In this document: positions 27,791 to 37,009 of the stretch, in pieces
Position numbering within the stretch: the stretch's first letter is position 1
Layout of the letters: each line of letters begins with the position of its first letter
Origin: a virus
Strand: one strand, 5' to 3'
DNA: 64,000 nt
IMG/VR virus record: IMGVR_UViG_3300042888_000931
Span: 26,068-90,067 of that record
The notes under the pieces: generated by a model
Told to the model about the DNA's origin: nothing
Database searches by the model: none
What the model saw: only the letters and a program-made list of their open reading frames with translations
Made by a program: the position numbers and the translations under genes

Positions 27791-28278
27791 TTCAAGGGAA
27801 TAAAAAAGTCTGGTTCTTAAATGGAGACTTAGTAAGAGTCCATCACCTCAACAAGTCTAATGGGATTATGTCTGTTTACAATATCACAAAAGATCAGATT
27901 GAAAGTTGTTTAATTAGTGATTTTAAAAATAAAAGAGAACGGGCATACACTGTAGGGCAGACTGCTGATTTAGTTAATCGTCATAAAAAATATATGCCAT
28001 CACTAATGAAACGAAGAGTCATTCCTTTTCCAACGGGATCTCAAAAGGGTGGAGCAAGAGGATTTCAAGTAAGATCGTATTACTCAGAATCGCAAGTCAG
28101 AGAGATACGTGATATACTTGCTTCATACCATATTGGTAGACCAAGAAAAGATAAATTAATAACTAATGATATTACGCCCAGCAAGCAAGAGTTGACACGC
28201 AGGATGGGCGATGGTATACTTACATATACGAGAACAGAAGATGGACGGTTTGTTCCCATTTGGGGCGAATCTATTTAA
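27736..28278 (+). CDS. MerR-like helix-turn-helix DNA-binding protein
   Basis: 180 residues from the ATG at 27736, preceded by CAGGAGGG; the earlier in-frame ATG at 27685 has no ribosome site. The N-terminal half is beta (KKVWFLNGDLVRVHHLNK). Residues ~75-150 show YTVGQTADLVNRHKKYMPSL, MKRRVIPFPTG and YYSESQVREIRDILAS, the helix-turn-helix plus wing pattern of MerR-type or excisionase-like proteins. It stands at the boundary of the tail and replication blocks, so it may be a phage transcription regulator. A -10 for the next gene lies inside its coding region. Confidence 0.6.
   Translation: MAIKKGTIESEGYNVLPVIQGNKKVWFLNGDLVRVHHLNKSNGIMSVYNITKDQIESCLISDFKNKRERAYTVGQTADLVNRHKKYMPSLMKRRVIPFPTGSQKGGARGFQVRSYYSESQVREIRDILASYHIGRPRKDKLITNDITPSKQELTRRMGDGILTYTRTEDGRFVPIWGESI
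28212..28220 (+). promoter_or_regulatory. Intragenic extended -10 promoter
   Basis: TGGTATACT within the end of the MerR-like gene. It would start transcription near 28227, about 65 bases before the ATG at 28292. Confidence 0.5.
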
Positions 28279-28291
28279 CGAAGGGTATAAA

Positions 28292-28525
28292 ATGCAAAAC
28301 GATTCAGGATATGTAGTAACAAATGAACCAACAAAAGTATCCGTTACACTGGGATACACACTTAATCTAGGAAATTTTCAATCACTAAGACTTGACCTTG
28401 GTGTTGTAGACTCAAAGCGTGATGGAGAGAATACAGATCAGGCTTTTGAGCGTGTGTACAAGTTTGTTGAAGACAAACTAACTGCCAAGATTTTAGAAGC
28501 ACAATCCGAGGCTGAAGAAAAGTAA
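28292..28525 (+). CDS. Hypothetical phage protein
   Basis: 77 residues from the ATG at 28292 (AACGAAGGG upstream); the longer frame from 28211 overlaps the previous gene and lacks a site. It contains KVSVTLGYTLNLGNFQSLRL and a helical acidic end (FERVYKFVEDKLTAKILEAQ). Coupled to the next gene by TAATG. It opens the replication operon; function unknown. Confidence 0.65.
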   Translation: MQNDSGYVVTNEPTKVSVTLGYTLNLGNFQSLRLDLGVVDSKRDGENTDQAFERVYKFVEDKLTAKILEAQSEAEEK

Positions 28526-28833
28526 TGGCTGAACGCAAAGACCGTATGGCTTTGCTTTCAAGATACAGCAAGTATCATACCGCAAGGTACGAATCAAAGC
28601 CATCTCTAAACCTGAATGTAGAACAGTGGGCATCTGATGCTCTTATTGAATCCTACACACTGCCAGGATGCTACGATATACTTGAGTACTACTTTGCTGT
28701 TTCAGAAACCCCATCGTGGAATTACTTTGCATACAATGCAGAGAAAATATTACAGGCAAAAAAGGATAGACTAAAAGATAGTCAAGAAAGAGCAGAGCGT
28801 AGACGAATGGCAAAGGAGTGGCTAAGTGAATAA
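28525..28833 (+). CDS. Hypothetical protein upstream of DnaB-like helicase
   Basis: 102 residues, largely helical, with LNLNVEQWASDALIESYTLP and a charged C-terminal helix (KKDRLKDSQERAERRRMAKE). It overlaps the helicase start by 8 bases. The position suggests a replication accessory or loader role, but nothing in the sequence proves this. Confidence 0.6.
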   Translation: MAERKDRMALLSRYSKYHTARYESKPSLNLNVEQWASDALIESYTLPGCYDILEYYFAVSETPSWNYFAYNAEKILQAKKDRLKDSQERAERRRMAKEWLSE

Positions 28834-30046
28834 TACAGAGTCAAAACTAATTACTGCTGTTCTTCAGGATAAGCAGATCCATGTTCTGCTACAGGCAAAC
28901 GTAGATACATTACTTAGAACTCACGGAGATATTTGGAATTTTGTAAGACTTTATTTTGAGAATAACTCGTCTCTTCCTCCAGTAGATTTGGTAAGAGAAA
29001 AGTTTCGTGACTTTGATCCAGTTCCAGGTGTTGGTGCTACCAAGCATCACCTTGAAGAGTTGCAAGGAGAATACTTAAGGGATAGTCTAAAAGATATCTT
29101 AAGGTCTGCTGCAACTGATGTTCAGCAAGGCGAGGGTGGTAAAGCCCTAGAAGGACTTATTACAAAAACCTCAGAACTAAAAAAGAATACTGCTGCTATT
29201 CGTGATATTGATGTAACAGATCTAGAGTCTGCGATTGCTTACTTTGAAAATGTAAAGAAGCAACAAGCCCTAGGTCATATTGGCATCAAGACTGGCTTGC
29301 CAGGATTTGATAACTATCTGCCATCTGGAATTATGCCAGGGCAGTTAGGAGTCTTCTTGGCATACCCAGGTATAGGAAAGTCCTGGTTAGCCCTGTACTT
29401 CGCTGTACAGGCCTGGAAACAGGGTAAGACACCCCTTGTAATCTCTCTTGAGATGTCTGAGACAGAAGTCAGAAACCGTGTCTTTACCATTATGGGAGAA
29501 GGTCGTTGGTCTCACAGAAAGATTAGTAATGGCGAGATTGAGATTGATATGCTAAAGGAATGGCATGCAAAGAATCTTCAAGGCAAGCCAGAGTTTCACA
29601 TTATCTCAAACGATCAGGGTGGAGAAATTAACCCTTCTGTTCTTCGTGGAAAGATTGACCAGTACAAGCCAGACTTTGTAATCGTTGACTACCTTCAGTT
29701 GATGGCTCCTAATCAGAAGTCAGATAATGAAACGGTACGAATGAAGAACCTTTCACGAGAACTTAAACTAATGGCTATTGGTGAAGAGGTTCCTATTATT
29801 GCTATCTCATCTGCTACACCAGATGACGTTAATGACCTATCTACCGTCCCTACCCTGGGCCAAACGGCATGGTCTAGACAGATTGCCTACGATGCTGACT
29901 GGGTCCTTGCCCTAGGCCGTGGGACTAATAGTGACATCATTGAGTGTGCCTTTAGGAAGAATCGTAATGGTTTTATGGGAGACTTCTTAGTCCAGTGCGA
30001 CTTTGACAAGGGATACTACAGGTATAAAGACTTTGAAGATAAGTAG
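28826..30046 (+). CDS. DnaB-like replicative helicase
   Basis: 406 residues from GTG 28826. The RecA-fold ATPase is seen as Walker A AYPGIGKSW near residue 180, the following LVISLEMSETEVRNRV, Walker B FVIVDYLQLM near 285, and the later VPIIAISSATPDDVND with a conserved Gln/Arg region (GQTAWSRQIAYDADWVLALG). The N-terminal ~150 residues are helical. It should unwind DNA at the fork together with the primase and DnaE-type polymerase encoded just downstream. Confidence 0.88.
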   Translation: MNNTESKLITAVLQDKQIHVLLQANVDTLLRTHGDIWNFVRLYFENNSSLPPVDLVREKFRDFDPVPGVGATKHHLEELQGEYLRDSLKDILRSAATDVQQGEGGKALEGLITKTSELKKNTAAIRDIDVTDLESAIAYFENVKKQQALGHIGIKTGLPGFDNYLPSGIMPGQLGVFLAYPGIGKSWLALYFAVQAWKQGKTPLVISLEMSETEVRNRVFTIMGEGRWSHRKISNGEIEIDMLKEWHAKNLQGKPEFHIISNDQGGEINPSVLRGKIDQYKPDFVIVDYLQLMAPNQKSDNETVRMKNLSRELKLMAIGEEVPIIAISSATPDDVNDLSTVPTLGQTAWSRQIAYDADWVLALGRGTNSDIIECAFRKNRNGFMGDFLVQCDFDKGYYRYKDFEDK

Positions 30047-30047
30047 G

Positions 30048-30053
30048 TATAAT
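30048..30053 (+). promoter_or_regulatory. -10 element near the next start codon
   Basis: GGTATAAT ends 5 bases before the ATG at 30059. The spacing is slightly short for a leaderless start, so this is less certain than the 6-7 base cases. Confidence 0.4.
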
Positions 30054-30058
30054 ATGGT

Positions 30059-30430
30059 ATGTCAAAAACCAAGGAGAACATACCTCCAGATTTCTATCAC
30101 CACAAGCCACTTAAAAAGTTTTACATAAGTGGGATAATCCAAGATGAGGCCTTGCTTGGAAGATTAAAGATAGAGTACGTAAGACTATTAGTTTCAGAAA
30201 TGAGGTTGAGTGGGTATGTTCCAAGAATTGACCTTGACCCAGACTTCACCTTACTGTATAATGATAGTAAAGACTTTTTTGAATTTGAATTATCTGTACA
30301 CGGAGTTTACGCAGGGAAAAGGAAGAGCGAATGCATAGCAGGGGTAGACGGGACCAATCCAGTCCTTATACAGCCGAGCAAGTCAAGCGAGTCATCACTG
30401 GATCAGGCACAACAATCGAGTCAGAACTAG
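30059..30430 (+). CDS. Hypothetical protein between helicase and primase
   Basis: 123 residues: a compact region (YHHKPLKKFYISGIIQDEAL, YVRLLVSEMRLSGYVPRIDL, FFEFELSVHGVYAGKRKSEC) and a Ser/Gln-rich tail. The last 100 bases overlap the primase ORF in a different frame. The tail may therefore have arisen by overprinting, or the functional part may be the first ~90 residues. No family recognised. Confidence 0.6.
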   Translation: MSKTKENIPPDFYHHKPLKKFYISGIIQDEALLGRLKIEYVRLLVSEMRLSGYVPRIDLDPDFTLLYNDSKDFFEFELSVHGVYAGKRKSECIAGVDGTNPVLIQPSKSSESSLDQAQQSSQN

Positions 30431-31275
30431 ATGCTGACTTTATAATCTTTTGTCCATTTCACAACAATCATAGAACTCCAGCAGGAGAAGTGCACAAGAC
30501 CAACGGAATGTTCTTTTGTTTTTCATGTCAGAAGTCTGCAGATCTAATAGAGTTAGTAATGCACACATCTAACAGGACATATTTTGAAGCAGCAAGATTC
30601 ATAAAGAGCAAAGAAAAAGAAAGTAATCTTGCAGTCGAGATTGACCGTGCCTTAGTAAAAGAAGAACAGTACAAGCCATTTGATGAATTGATTATCAAAA
30701 GACTTCACAATAATCTTATTTCATCTGACAGGGCCAAGAGTTATTTTCAATATCGAAAACTAACTAAGCACTCTTGCGAGAAGTTTGTTTTAGGATATTC
30801 TGAAAAGCAGGATATGGTTACTGTACCAGTGCACAGTCCAGACGGAGTTCCTATTGGATTTGTTGGAAGGTCTATTGAGGGCAAAGACTTTAAGAATACT
30901 CCAGGGCTTCCTAAAAGCAAAACTCTTTTTAACTTGCATCGTGTCAAGAAATCTGATATAGTATATGTTGTAGAGTCTTCATTTGATGTGATCAGGCTTG
31001 ACCAATTAGGAATTCCTGCAGTCGCAACACTAGGTGCAAACGTTTCAGGAAAACAAATAGAATTGCTTCAAAAGTATTTCAATAACATTCTTGTTATTGC
31101 AGATAATGATGAGGCAGGAGGAAACATGAAAGACAGGATAATTGAAAAACTTGGATCTCGTGTATCTGTTGTACAACTAAATACAAAATATAAAGACATA
31201 GGCGATATGCCAGATGAAGAAATTAAAGACTTAAGTTCTTCGTTTGACAAAACCATAGAGTCTATGCTAAACTAA
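30331..31275 (+). CDS. DnaG-like primase
   Basis: 314 residues, start ATG 30331 preceded by GGAAAAGGAAGAG. The N-terminal zinc-binding domain has CPFHNNHRTP and FFCFSCQKSADLIEL (C-x2-H and C-x2-C). The TOPRIM domain shows VYVVESSFDVIRLDQLGIPA near residue 210 and ILVIADNDEAGG near 255. It is shorter than bacterial DnaG (~600) and lacks the helicase-binding domain, as phage primases often do. It makes RNA primers at the fork opened by the adjacent DnaB-like helicase. Confidence 0.85.
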   Translation: MHSRGRRDQSSPYTAEQVKRVITGSGTTIESELDADFIIFCPFHNNHRTPAGEVHKTNGMFFCFSCQKSADLIELVMHTSNRTYFEAARFIKSKEKESNLAVEIDRALVKEEQYKPFDELIIKRLHNNLISSDRAKSYFQYRKLTKHSCEKFVLGYSEKQDMVTVPVHSPDGVPIGFVGRSIEGKDFKNTPGLPKSKTLFNLHRVKKSDIVYVVESSFDVIRLDQLGIPAVATLGANVSGKQIELLQKYFNNILVIADNDEAGGNMKDRIIEKLGSRVSVVQLNTKYKDIGDMPDEEIKDLSSSFDKTIESMLN

Positions 31276-31299
31276 TACAAACACACAAAGGAGAAAAAT

Positions 31300-31956
31300 A
31301 TGAGCATTGTAAAGGGAATCAAGAACATCAACGCCCTGCTCGACAGACCAAAGTACGAAAACGAAGGACCAAAGGTTAAGTGGCTAAAACTTGCCGATGG
31401 GCAATCAGTAAAGATCCGATTCATTGAAGAACTCGATGAGGATTCTGCAAACTATAATGAAAAGCGTGGACTAGCACTTGTTGTTAAGGAGCACGTAAAT
31501 CCAAAGGACTACAAGCGTAAGGCTGTAGACACAATGGAATCAGAAGGCCGTGACTGGGCAGAAGAAATGCACCGCAAGGATCCAAAGGCAGGATGGCGTG
31601 GCCGTCTTCGCTTCTATTGCAACGTTCTTGTTGACGATGGAATTGAAGCACCGTATGTTGCAATCTGGTCAATGGGTATCAGCAAGCAGTCATCATTTAA
31701 TACAATTCGTGAGTATGCACTTGAAACAGGAAGCATCTCAAACGTAATCTGGAAGTTAAAGCGTAATGGTCAGGGAACTGAAACCAATTACACACTTATT
31801 CCATCAGCACCAGATAAGGAACCATTCGATTGGAAAGATATCGAACCTTATCCTTTGGAGTCAGCACTAAAGAAGATTCCATACGCAGAACAAGAAGCGT
31901 TCTACTTGGGCTTTGATGGCCCATCTACTACCTCAGCAACAAACGCTGATTGGTAA
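31300..31956 (+). CDS. Single-stranded DNA-binding protein, gp32-like
   Basis: 218 residues after an AAAGGAG site. The pattern KVKWLKLADGQSVKIRFIEE at residues ~25-45, a basic/aromatic core (GWRGRLRFYCNVLV, APYVAIWSMGISKQ) and an acidic-aromatic C-terminus ending NADW fit phage gp32-like OB-fold SSBs, in which the tail recruits replication partners. It lies between primase and polymerase. Arg/Lys codons are more CGT-rich than neighbours, consistent with high expression. Confidence 0.75.
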   Translation: MSIVKGIKNINALLDRPKYENEGPKVKWLKLADGQSVKIRFIEELDEDSANYNEKRGLALVVKEHVNPKDYKRKAVDTMESEGRDWAEEMHRKDPKAGWRGRLRFYCNVLVDDGIEAPYVAIWSMGISKQSSFNTIREYALETGSISNVIWKLKRNGQGTETNYTLIPSAPDKEPFDWKDIEPYPLESALKKIPYAEQEAFYLGFDGPSTTSATNADW

Positions 31957-31957
31957 T

Positions 31958-34900
31958 ATGAACTACGTAGGCTTACATGTCCACACCCATTTTAGTTTGT
32001 TTGATGGGATTGCTACTCCAGAAGAATACGTTGACCGTGCAGTTGAGTTAGGGATGCCTGCAATAGCCATCACTGACCACGGTACTTTATCTGGGCATAG
32101 GGAACTGCACCGTATTGCAAAAGCAAAGGGCATAAAGCCAATTCTTGGACTAGAGGGATACATGTGTGCAGACATATCTGATACACGAGATAAGTCTGAA
32201 AGAGAAGGTCAGCAAGATCTTGTCTACAACCACATTATCCTTCTAGCCAAGAATCAAATTGGTTTGGAAAACTTAAACAAGATTAGTGAACTATCTTGGA
32301 CAGATGGTTTCTTTAAGAAGCCACGCTTTGACTTTACTATTTTAGAAAAGTATAAAGAAGGAATTATCGTAACTTCTGCTTGCCCAAGTAGCGTTTTAGT
32401 TAAAGCACTTGAAGAAGAAGAGTTTGCTCTTGCTAAGAAATATATATCTTGGTTTAAGGAACGCTTTGAAGATGACTACTATATTGAAGTCATGCCTCAC
32501 AACGAAGCACATATTAATAAATATTTAATTGAACTTGCAGATGAGTTTGGAATTAAGGTTGTTGTAACACCAGACTGCCACCATGTAGACTCGTCACAAA
32601 AAGAAGTTCAAGAATTTAAGTTGCTTATGAACACCCACGGTAAGTTTGTAAAAGATGCAACATACGAGAAGTCAAAGAAAAAAGGCAACATGATGGAACG
32701 CCTTGACTATCTTTATGGCGAAGACCGTCAGATCACATTTAATAAATTTGATATCCACCTACTCTCATACGAAGAGATTAAAGCAGCGATGGAATCGCAG
32801 GGTATTGATAGACCAGACATATATTCAAATACACTTCTATTAGCAGATAAAGTAGAAGACTATGGCATTCAAGAAGGATTAAACCTACTACCAGTACAGT
32901 ATAAGAGTCCTGACAAAGAACTTGCAAAGGTAGCATTAGAAGGTTTGGCAGAGAGAGGTTTGTCAGAAAACCAAGAGTATCTCGATAGACTTGAAGAAGA
33001 ATTACAAATTATTAAAGATAAGAAGTTTGCTCCATACTTCCTTGTTGTGAGTAACATGATCAACTGGGCAAAAAAGGAAGGAATTATGGTTGGGCCAGGT
33101 CGTGGTTCATCTGCTGGCTCTCTTGTTTGCTACGCACTAAAAATTACAGACATTGATCCTATTGAACACAACCTTTTGTTCTTCCGTTTTATTAATCCAG
33201 AGCGTAATGACTTCCCAGATATTGATACAGATATTCAAGATACTCGTCGTGAAGAAGTAAAAGACTATCTTGTTAGACAGTATCGACACGTTGCATCCAT
33301 TGCTACCTTCCTTCAGTTTACTGGAAAGGGAATTGTTAGAGATGTCTCAAGAGTTCTAAATATTCCTTTGTCAGATGTAAACAAGGTTTTGAAAACTGTA
33401 GACTCATGGGATGATTTCTGTACATCAAAATCAACATACGAGTTTCGTGAGAAGTATCCAGAGGTAGAGGTTTACGGAGAACAACTTCGTGGTCGAATTC
33501 GTGGCACAGGTATTCACGCTGCTGGTGTTGTTACTGCAAAAGAACCAATCTTTAGGTATGCCCCACTTGAAACAAGATCATCTACTGGGTCTGACGAAAG
33601 AATTCCAGTAGTTGGTGTTGACATGGAAGAGGCTGAAAGAATTGGTTTAATTAAGATTGATGCACTTGGTCTTAAGACTTTATCTGTTCTTAAGAATACA
33701 ATTGACATTATTAAAGAACGAGATGGCAAAAAGATTGATCTTCTTAAGATTAAGATGGACGATGCCAATGTATATCAGATGTTATCAGATGGATATACAA
33801 AGGGAGTGTTCCAGTGTGAAGCAGCACCATACACAAACCTTCTTGTCAAGATGGGTGTCAAGAATCTAAATGAACTTGCAGCATCAAACGCACTTGTCCG
33901 TCCAGGTGCAATGAATACTATTGGTAAGGACTATGTTGATCGCAAGCATGGTCGTCAAAACATTTCCTATACTCACCAAGTACTAAAACAATTTACGGAG
34001 GACACATATGGCTGTATTCTTTACCAGGAACAAGTTATGCAAGCATGCGTACACCTTGGCGGTATGTCCATGTCGGAAGCAGATAAAGTTAGAAAGATCA
34101 TTGGAAAGAAAAAGGATGCTAAAGAATTTGATCAGTTTAAAGAAAAATTCGTAGAGGGAGCATCTAAATTCATTACTCCTCATGCTGCTTTAGATCTATG
34201 GCATGACTTTGAGGCTCACGCAGGGTACTCATTTAACAAGTCACACGCAGTAGCATACTCAACGCTATCATATTGGACAGCATGGTTAAAGTATTATTAT
34301 CCACTTGAGTTTATGTACTCAGTGCTAAAGAATGAAAAGGACAAGGATGCAAGAACTGAATATCTTATTGAAGCAAAGAGAATGGGTATTAGCGTTAAGT
34401 TACCTCACATTAACGATTCGGATATCGATTTTAAAATTGAGGGTAAGGGTATTCGGTTTGGGCTCACTGCTATCAAGTTCATATCTGACAAGATTGCAGA
34501 AAGATATATTGCAGCACGACCATTTAGTTCTTACAAAGAACTTGAAGAGTTTACATTCACCAAGGGTAACGGAGTAAACAGTCGTGCACTACAAGCACTA
34601 AGAGTAATTGGTGCTGCAACATTCAATGATAATCCTAGAAATGATCAGGATATTAAAGAGAACTTATATGAATACTTAAACCTTCCAGAGTTTAATATCA
34701 CTATACCTTCTCACTACTATGCCTTCATTCAAGATATTGTTGACTTTGAAGAAAAGGGATCATACATATTTATGGGTATGGTAAAATCAATTAAACGAGG
34801 AACAGGATGGTCACGAGTTGAAATTTTGGACAAAACTGGCAGTGTCGGTATATTTGACGACGAAAATACAACTATTGAGACGGGTCGTTCTTATCTTGTC

Positions 34901-35233
34901 TTGTGTAATGATAACAGGATTGTTTCTTTCATACCTTCAGATGAGATAAAAGAATCATCACATGCTCTTGTAAAGTTCTTAAGTTACAAGCAGTTGCCAT
35001 ACAAGGATGATGAAATGTTTGTTGTATCGTTTAAGCCAAGGATCACAAAGGCTGGAAAGAAGATGGCATCTCTTACACTTGCAGATACGAGCAGAGACTT
35101 GCATTCTATTACAGTTTTTCCTACATCTTTTGCAAAGGCGTATATGCATATTGAAGAAGGAAAGTCATACAAGTTTGATTTTGGAAAGACTAAAGACGGA
35201 ACAGTAACATTGGAGGATGTACATGTCAGTTAG
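31958..35233 (+). CDS. dnaE: DNA polymerase III alpha subunit (DnaE-like)
   Basis: 1091 residues from ATG 31958, two bases after the SSB stop. The N-terminal PHP domain has GLHVHTHFSLFDGI, AITDHGTLSGH and the metal site VVTPDCHHVD. The polymerase core shows VGPGRGSSAGSLVCYALKI and the catalytic NDFPDIDTDIQD near residue 420, with thumb and finger segments up to ~830. A C-terminal OB-fold-like part follows. Length is close to bacterial DnaE. No separate 3'-5' exonuclease was seen, so PHP-mediated proofreading is possible, as known for actinobacterial DnaE1. Confidence 0.92.
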   Translation: MNYVGLHVHTHFSLFDGIATPEEYVDRAVELGMPAIAITDHGTLSGHRELHRIAKAKGIKPILGLEGYMCADISDTRDKSEREGQQDLVYNHIILLAKNQIGLENLNKISELSWTDGFFKKPRFDFTILEKYKEGIIVTSACPSSVLVKALEEEEFALAKKYISWFKERFEDDYYIEVMPHNEAHINKYLIELADEFGIKVVVTPDCHHVDSSQKEVQEFKLLMNTHGKFVKDATYEKSKKKGNMMERLDYLYGEDRQITFNKFDIHLLSYEEIKAAMESQGIDRPDIYSNTLLLADKVEDYGIQEGLNLLPVQYKSPDKELAKVALEGLAERGLSENQEYLDRLEEELQIIKDKKFAPYFLVVSNMINWAKKEGIMVGPGRGSSAGSLVCYALKITDIDPIEHNLLFFRFINPERNDFPDIDTDIQDTRREEVKDYLVRQYRHVASIATFLQFTGKGIVRDVSRVLNIPLSDVNKVLKTVDSWDDFCTSKSTYEFREKYPEVEVYGEQLRGRIRGTGIHAAGVVTAKEPIFRYAPLETRSSTGSDERIPVVGVDMEEAERIGLIKIDALGLKTLSVLKNTIDIIKERDGKKIDLLKIKMDDANVYQMLSDGYTKGVFQCEAAPYTNLLVKMGVKNLNELAASNALVRPGAMNTIGKDYVDRKHGRQNISYTHQVLKQFTEDTYGCILYQEQVMQACVHLGGMSMSEADKVRKIIGKKKDAKEFDQFKEKFVEGASKFITPHAALDLWHDFEAHAGYSFNKSHAVAYSTLSYWTAWLKYYYPLEFMYSVLKNEKDKDARTEYLIEAKRMGISVKLPHINDSDIDFKIEGKGIRFGLTAIKFISDKIAERYIAARPFSSYKELEEFTFTKGNGVNSRALQALRVIGAATFNDNPRNDQDIKENLYEYLNLPEFNITIPSHYYAFIQDIVDFEEKGSYIFMGMVKSIKRGTGWSRVEILDKTGSVGIFDDENTTIETGRSYLVLCNDNRIVSFIPSDEIKESSHALVKFLSYKQLPYKDDEMFVVSFKPRITKAGKKMASLTLADTSRDLHSITVFPTSFAKAYMHIEEGKSYKFDFGKTKDGTVTLEDVHVS

Positions 35234-36233
35234 TATAGAAGAAGCATTAGCACAACTTGATCCTAAGTTGAGAAAAAGATTAGGCAGTGGAGTAGGTGTT
35301 AACTATGAGTACCAGCCAACCCCTAGTTATGGATTAAATCGTGCACTAGGTGGTGGACTTCCTTATGGTAGACAGGTACTTATCTGGGGTTCAAAGTCTT
35401 CGGCAAAGTCTTCTATGTGCCTTCAGATGATTGCTTTAGCACAGGCAGAAGGAAAGTTGTGTGCCTGGATTGACTCAGAGATGTCATACTCTGAAGACTG
35501 GGCCAGAACTCTTGGGGTAGATCCAGAAAAACTAATCTACTCACAAGCAAGAACTATCAGTGACATGGTAGACGTTGGTGTTGGACTTATGAATGCTGGT
35601 GTAGACCTAATCGTGGTAGACTCTATTACATCAATGCTTCCTGCAATCTATTTTGAAAAAGATACAGATGAAATGAAAGCGTTAGAAAATACAAAACAGA
35701 TTGGAGCAGAATCCCGTGACTTTAGTAACGCATGGAAAATGCTTAACTATGCAAACAATAAAGTTAAGCCAACTTTGCTTGTTCTTATTTCTCAGTCTCG
35801 TAATAATATTAATGCTATGTATACTAGCCAGCAGCCTTCTGGTGGTCAGGCTACTAAGTTTTATTCCTCATGTATTGTTAAACTCTTTTCTTCAGAGTCA
35901 GACAATCAAGCGATTAAGGGTAAGATCAAGGTAGGAGATAAATTAATTGAAGAAAAAATTGGCAGAACTATTAAGTGGGAACTCCAGTTCTCCAAAACCT
36001 CTCCAGGGTTCCAGTCTGGTGAGTATGATTTTTATTTTAGAGGTGACAATATTGGTCTTGATACCATTGGTGATCTGGTTACTACCGCAGAACTAAACGG
36101 CATTGTAGAACGAACAGGTGCCTGGTATATCCTTCCTGACGGAACAAAGGTGCAAGGCAAAGAAGCATTTGTTAATCGTGTAAGGGAGGATCTTGATTTG
36201 CAAGAATCAATCAAGGCTAAACTAAATGGCTAG
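35223..36233 (+). CDS. RecA-like recombinase with variant P-loop
   Basis: 336 residues. The ATG at 35223 follows GGAGG by 7 bases; an ATG at 35217 is too close to the site. The RecA ATPase core is visible: VLIWGSKSSAKSSMCLQM (Walker A at 56-63), CAWIDSEMSYSEDWARTLGV, LIVVDSITSMLP (Walker B), then LVLISQSRNNINAMY and the L2-type SGGQATKFYSS. The P-loop reads GSKSSAKS, with Ala61 where RecA has Gly. It overlaps dnaE by 11 bases and probably catalyses strand exchange or repair during replication. Confidence 0.87.
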   Translation: MSVSIEEALAQLDPKLRKRLGSGVGVNYEYQPTPSYGLNRALGGGLPYGRQVLIWGSKSSAKSSMCLQMIALAQAEGKLCAWIDSEMSYSEDWARTLGVDPEKLIYSQARTISDMVDVGVGLMNAGVDLIVVDSITSMLPAIYFEKDTDEMKALENTKQIGAESRDFSNAWKMLNYANNKVKPTLLVLISQSRNNINAMYTSQQPSGGQATKFYSSCIVKLFSSESDNQAIKGKIKVGDKLIEEKIGRTIKWELQFSKTSPGFQSGEYDFYFRGDNIGLDTIGDLVTTAELNGIVERTGAWYILPDGTKVQGKEAFVNRVREDLDLQESIKAKLNG

Positions 36234-36405
36234 TTATACTGTTTATCAGGGTCAGTGGGTTTGCCACACATGCAAAGCAATAGTTCCAACATTGAGATGC
36301 TATGCTGAAACAAAAACATTAACTTGGATGTGCAAAGATAAGCATCTAACCACTGTATATCTGGGCAGAAGAAAGAAGAAAGATTTTGATGACGGAGAAG
36401 AGTGA
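36226..36405 (+). CDS. Small putative zinc-finger protein
   Basis: 59 residues: ATG 36226 overlaps the recA-like stop. It has QWVCHTCKAIVPTLRC and LTWMCKDKHLTTVYLG, so four Cys and a His could bind one zinc, then a charged end RRKKKDFDDGEE. It overlaps the next gene by 17 bases, consistent with tight operon packing. Function unknown. Confidence 0.6.
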   Translation: MASYTVYQGQWVCHTCKAIVPTLRCYAETKTLTWMCKDKHLTTVYLGRRKKKDFDDGEE

Positions 36406-36670
36406 GTCTAAAAGGATTGGTGCTAAGCAGCACAAGAACTCTGGTCGTAATACCCAAAAGGGAGATGCTTCATGGAAAAACTTTGTCGTAGACTTTAAAG
36501 AGGTTGGCAAATCCTTTACTTTAAATAAAGAGGTTTGGGCTAAGGCTACTACAGATGCTATGAAGAATGGCAAGGACCCAGCCATAGTAGTCGTAATAGG
36601 CGAGGGTAACTCTAAGGTCAGACTTGCTATAATTGAGATGAGTATTCTAGAAGACATGGTGGAGGAATAA
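36389..36670 (+). CDS. Putative PD-(D/E)XK nuclease / resolvase
   Basis: 93 residues from ATG 36389. The pattern SGRNTQKGDASWKNFVVDFK followed by EVGKSFTLNKEVWAKATTDA and PAIVVVIGEGN matches small phage PD-(D/E)XK proteins: GD acts as the first acidic site, DFK as the D/E-x-K, then a helix with a beta strand. It could process recombination or packaging intermediates. The call is by motif order and its place in the recombination block. Confidence 0.55.
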   Translation: MTEKSESKRIGAKQHKNSGRNTQKGDASWKNFVVDFKEVGKSFTLNKEVWAKATTDAMKNGKDPAIVVVIGEGNSKVRLAIIEMSILEDMVEE

Positions 36671-36975
36671 TGGAACAGCAAGGAACAACAATAGATATGG
36701 TCAATGGTCTTTCAGAGATAGCAGACTATATGCAAGACGAAGAACTTACGGTAGCACTAACAATGATTGCTAAATTAATTATAAAGCCAGACATCCCAAT
36801 CAATGTTGCTCACGTAGAGATTGTAAGGCTTCAGGCAATTGCTGCAAAGATGGCTTTTAAGGCTACCTGGATGGCTAATGTTGACAAGTCGGATCGTGGA
36901 AAGAAGAATCTTTATTATACGGCAGCAGAGTCGCTTAATAATTTAGTGTCTGCACTCAAATATATTACACGCTAA
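36670..36975 (+). CDS. Hypothetical helical phage protein
   Basis: 101 residues, all-alpha, coupled to the previous gene by TAATG. It contains MVNGLSEIADYMQDEELTVA and HVEIVRLQAIAAKMAFKATW, and ends YYTAAESLNNLVSALKYITR. No catalytic motif. Its position among recombination genes suggests a DNA-metabolism accessory role, unproven. Confidence 0.65.
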   Translation: MEQQGTTIDMVNGLSEIADYMQDEELTVALTMIAKLIIKPDIPINVAHVEIVRLQAIAAKMAFKATWMANVDKSDRGKKNLYYTAAESLNNLVSALKYITR

Positions 36976-36980
36976 TCTGC

Positions 36981-36986
36981 TATACT
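36981..36986 (+). promoter_or_regulatory. -10 element
   Basis: TATACT in CTGCTATACTTATAC, 23 bases before the ATG at 37010. The leader would be about 16 bases, with a weak GAGAAACG ribosome site. Confidence 0.5.
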
Positions 36987-37009
36987 TATACTAATAGAAA
37001 CGAGAAACG

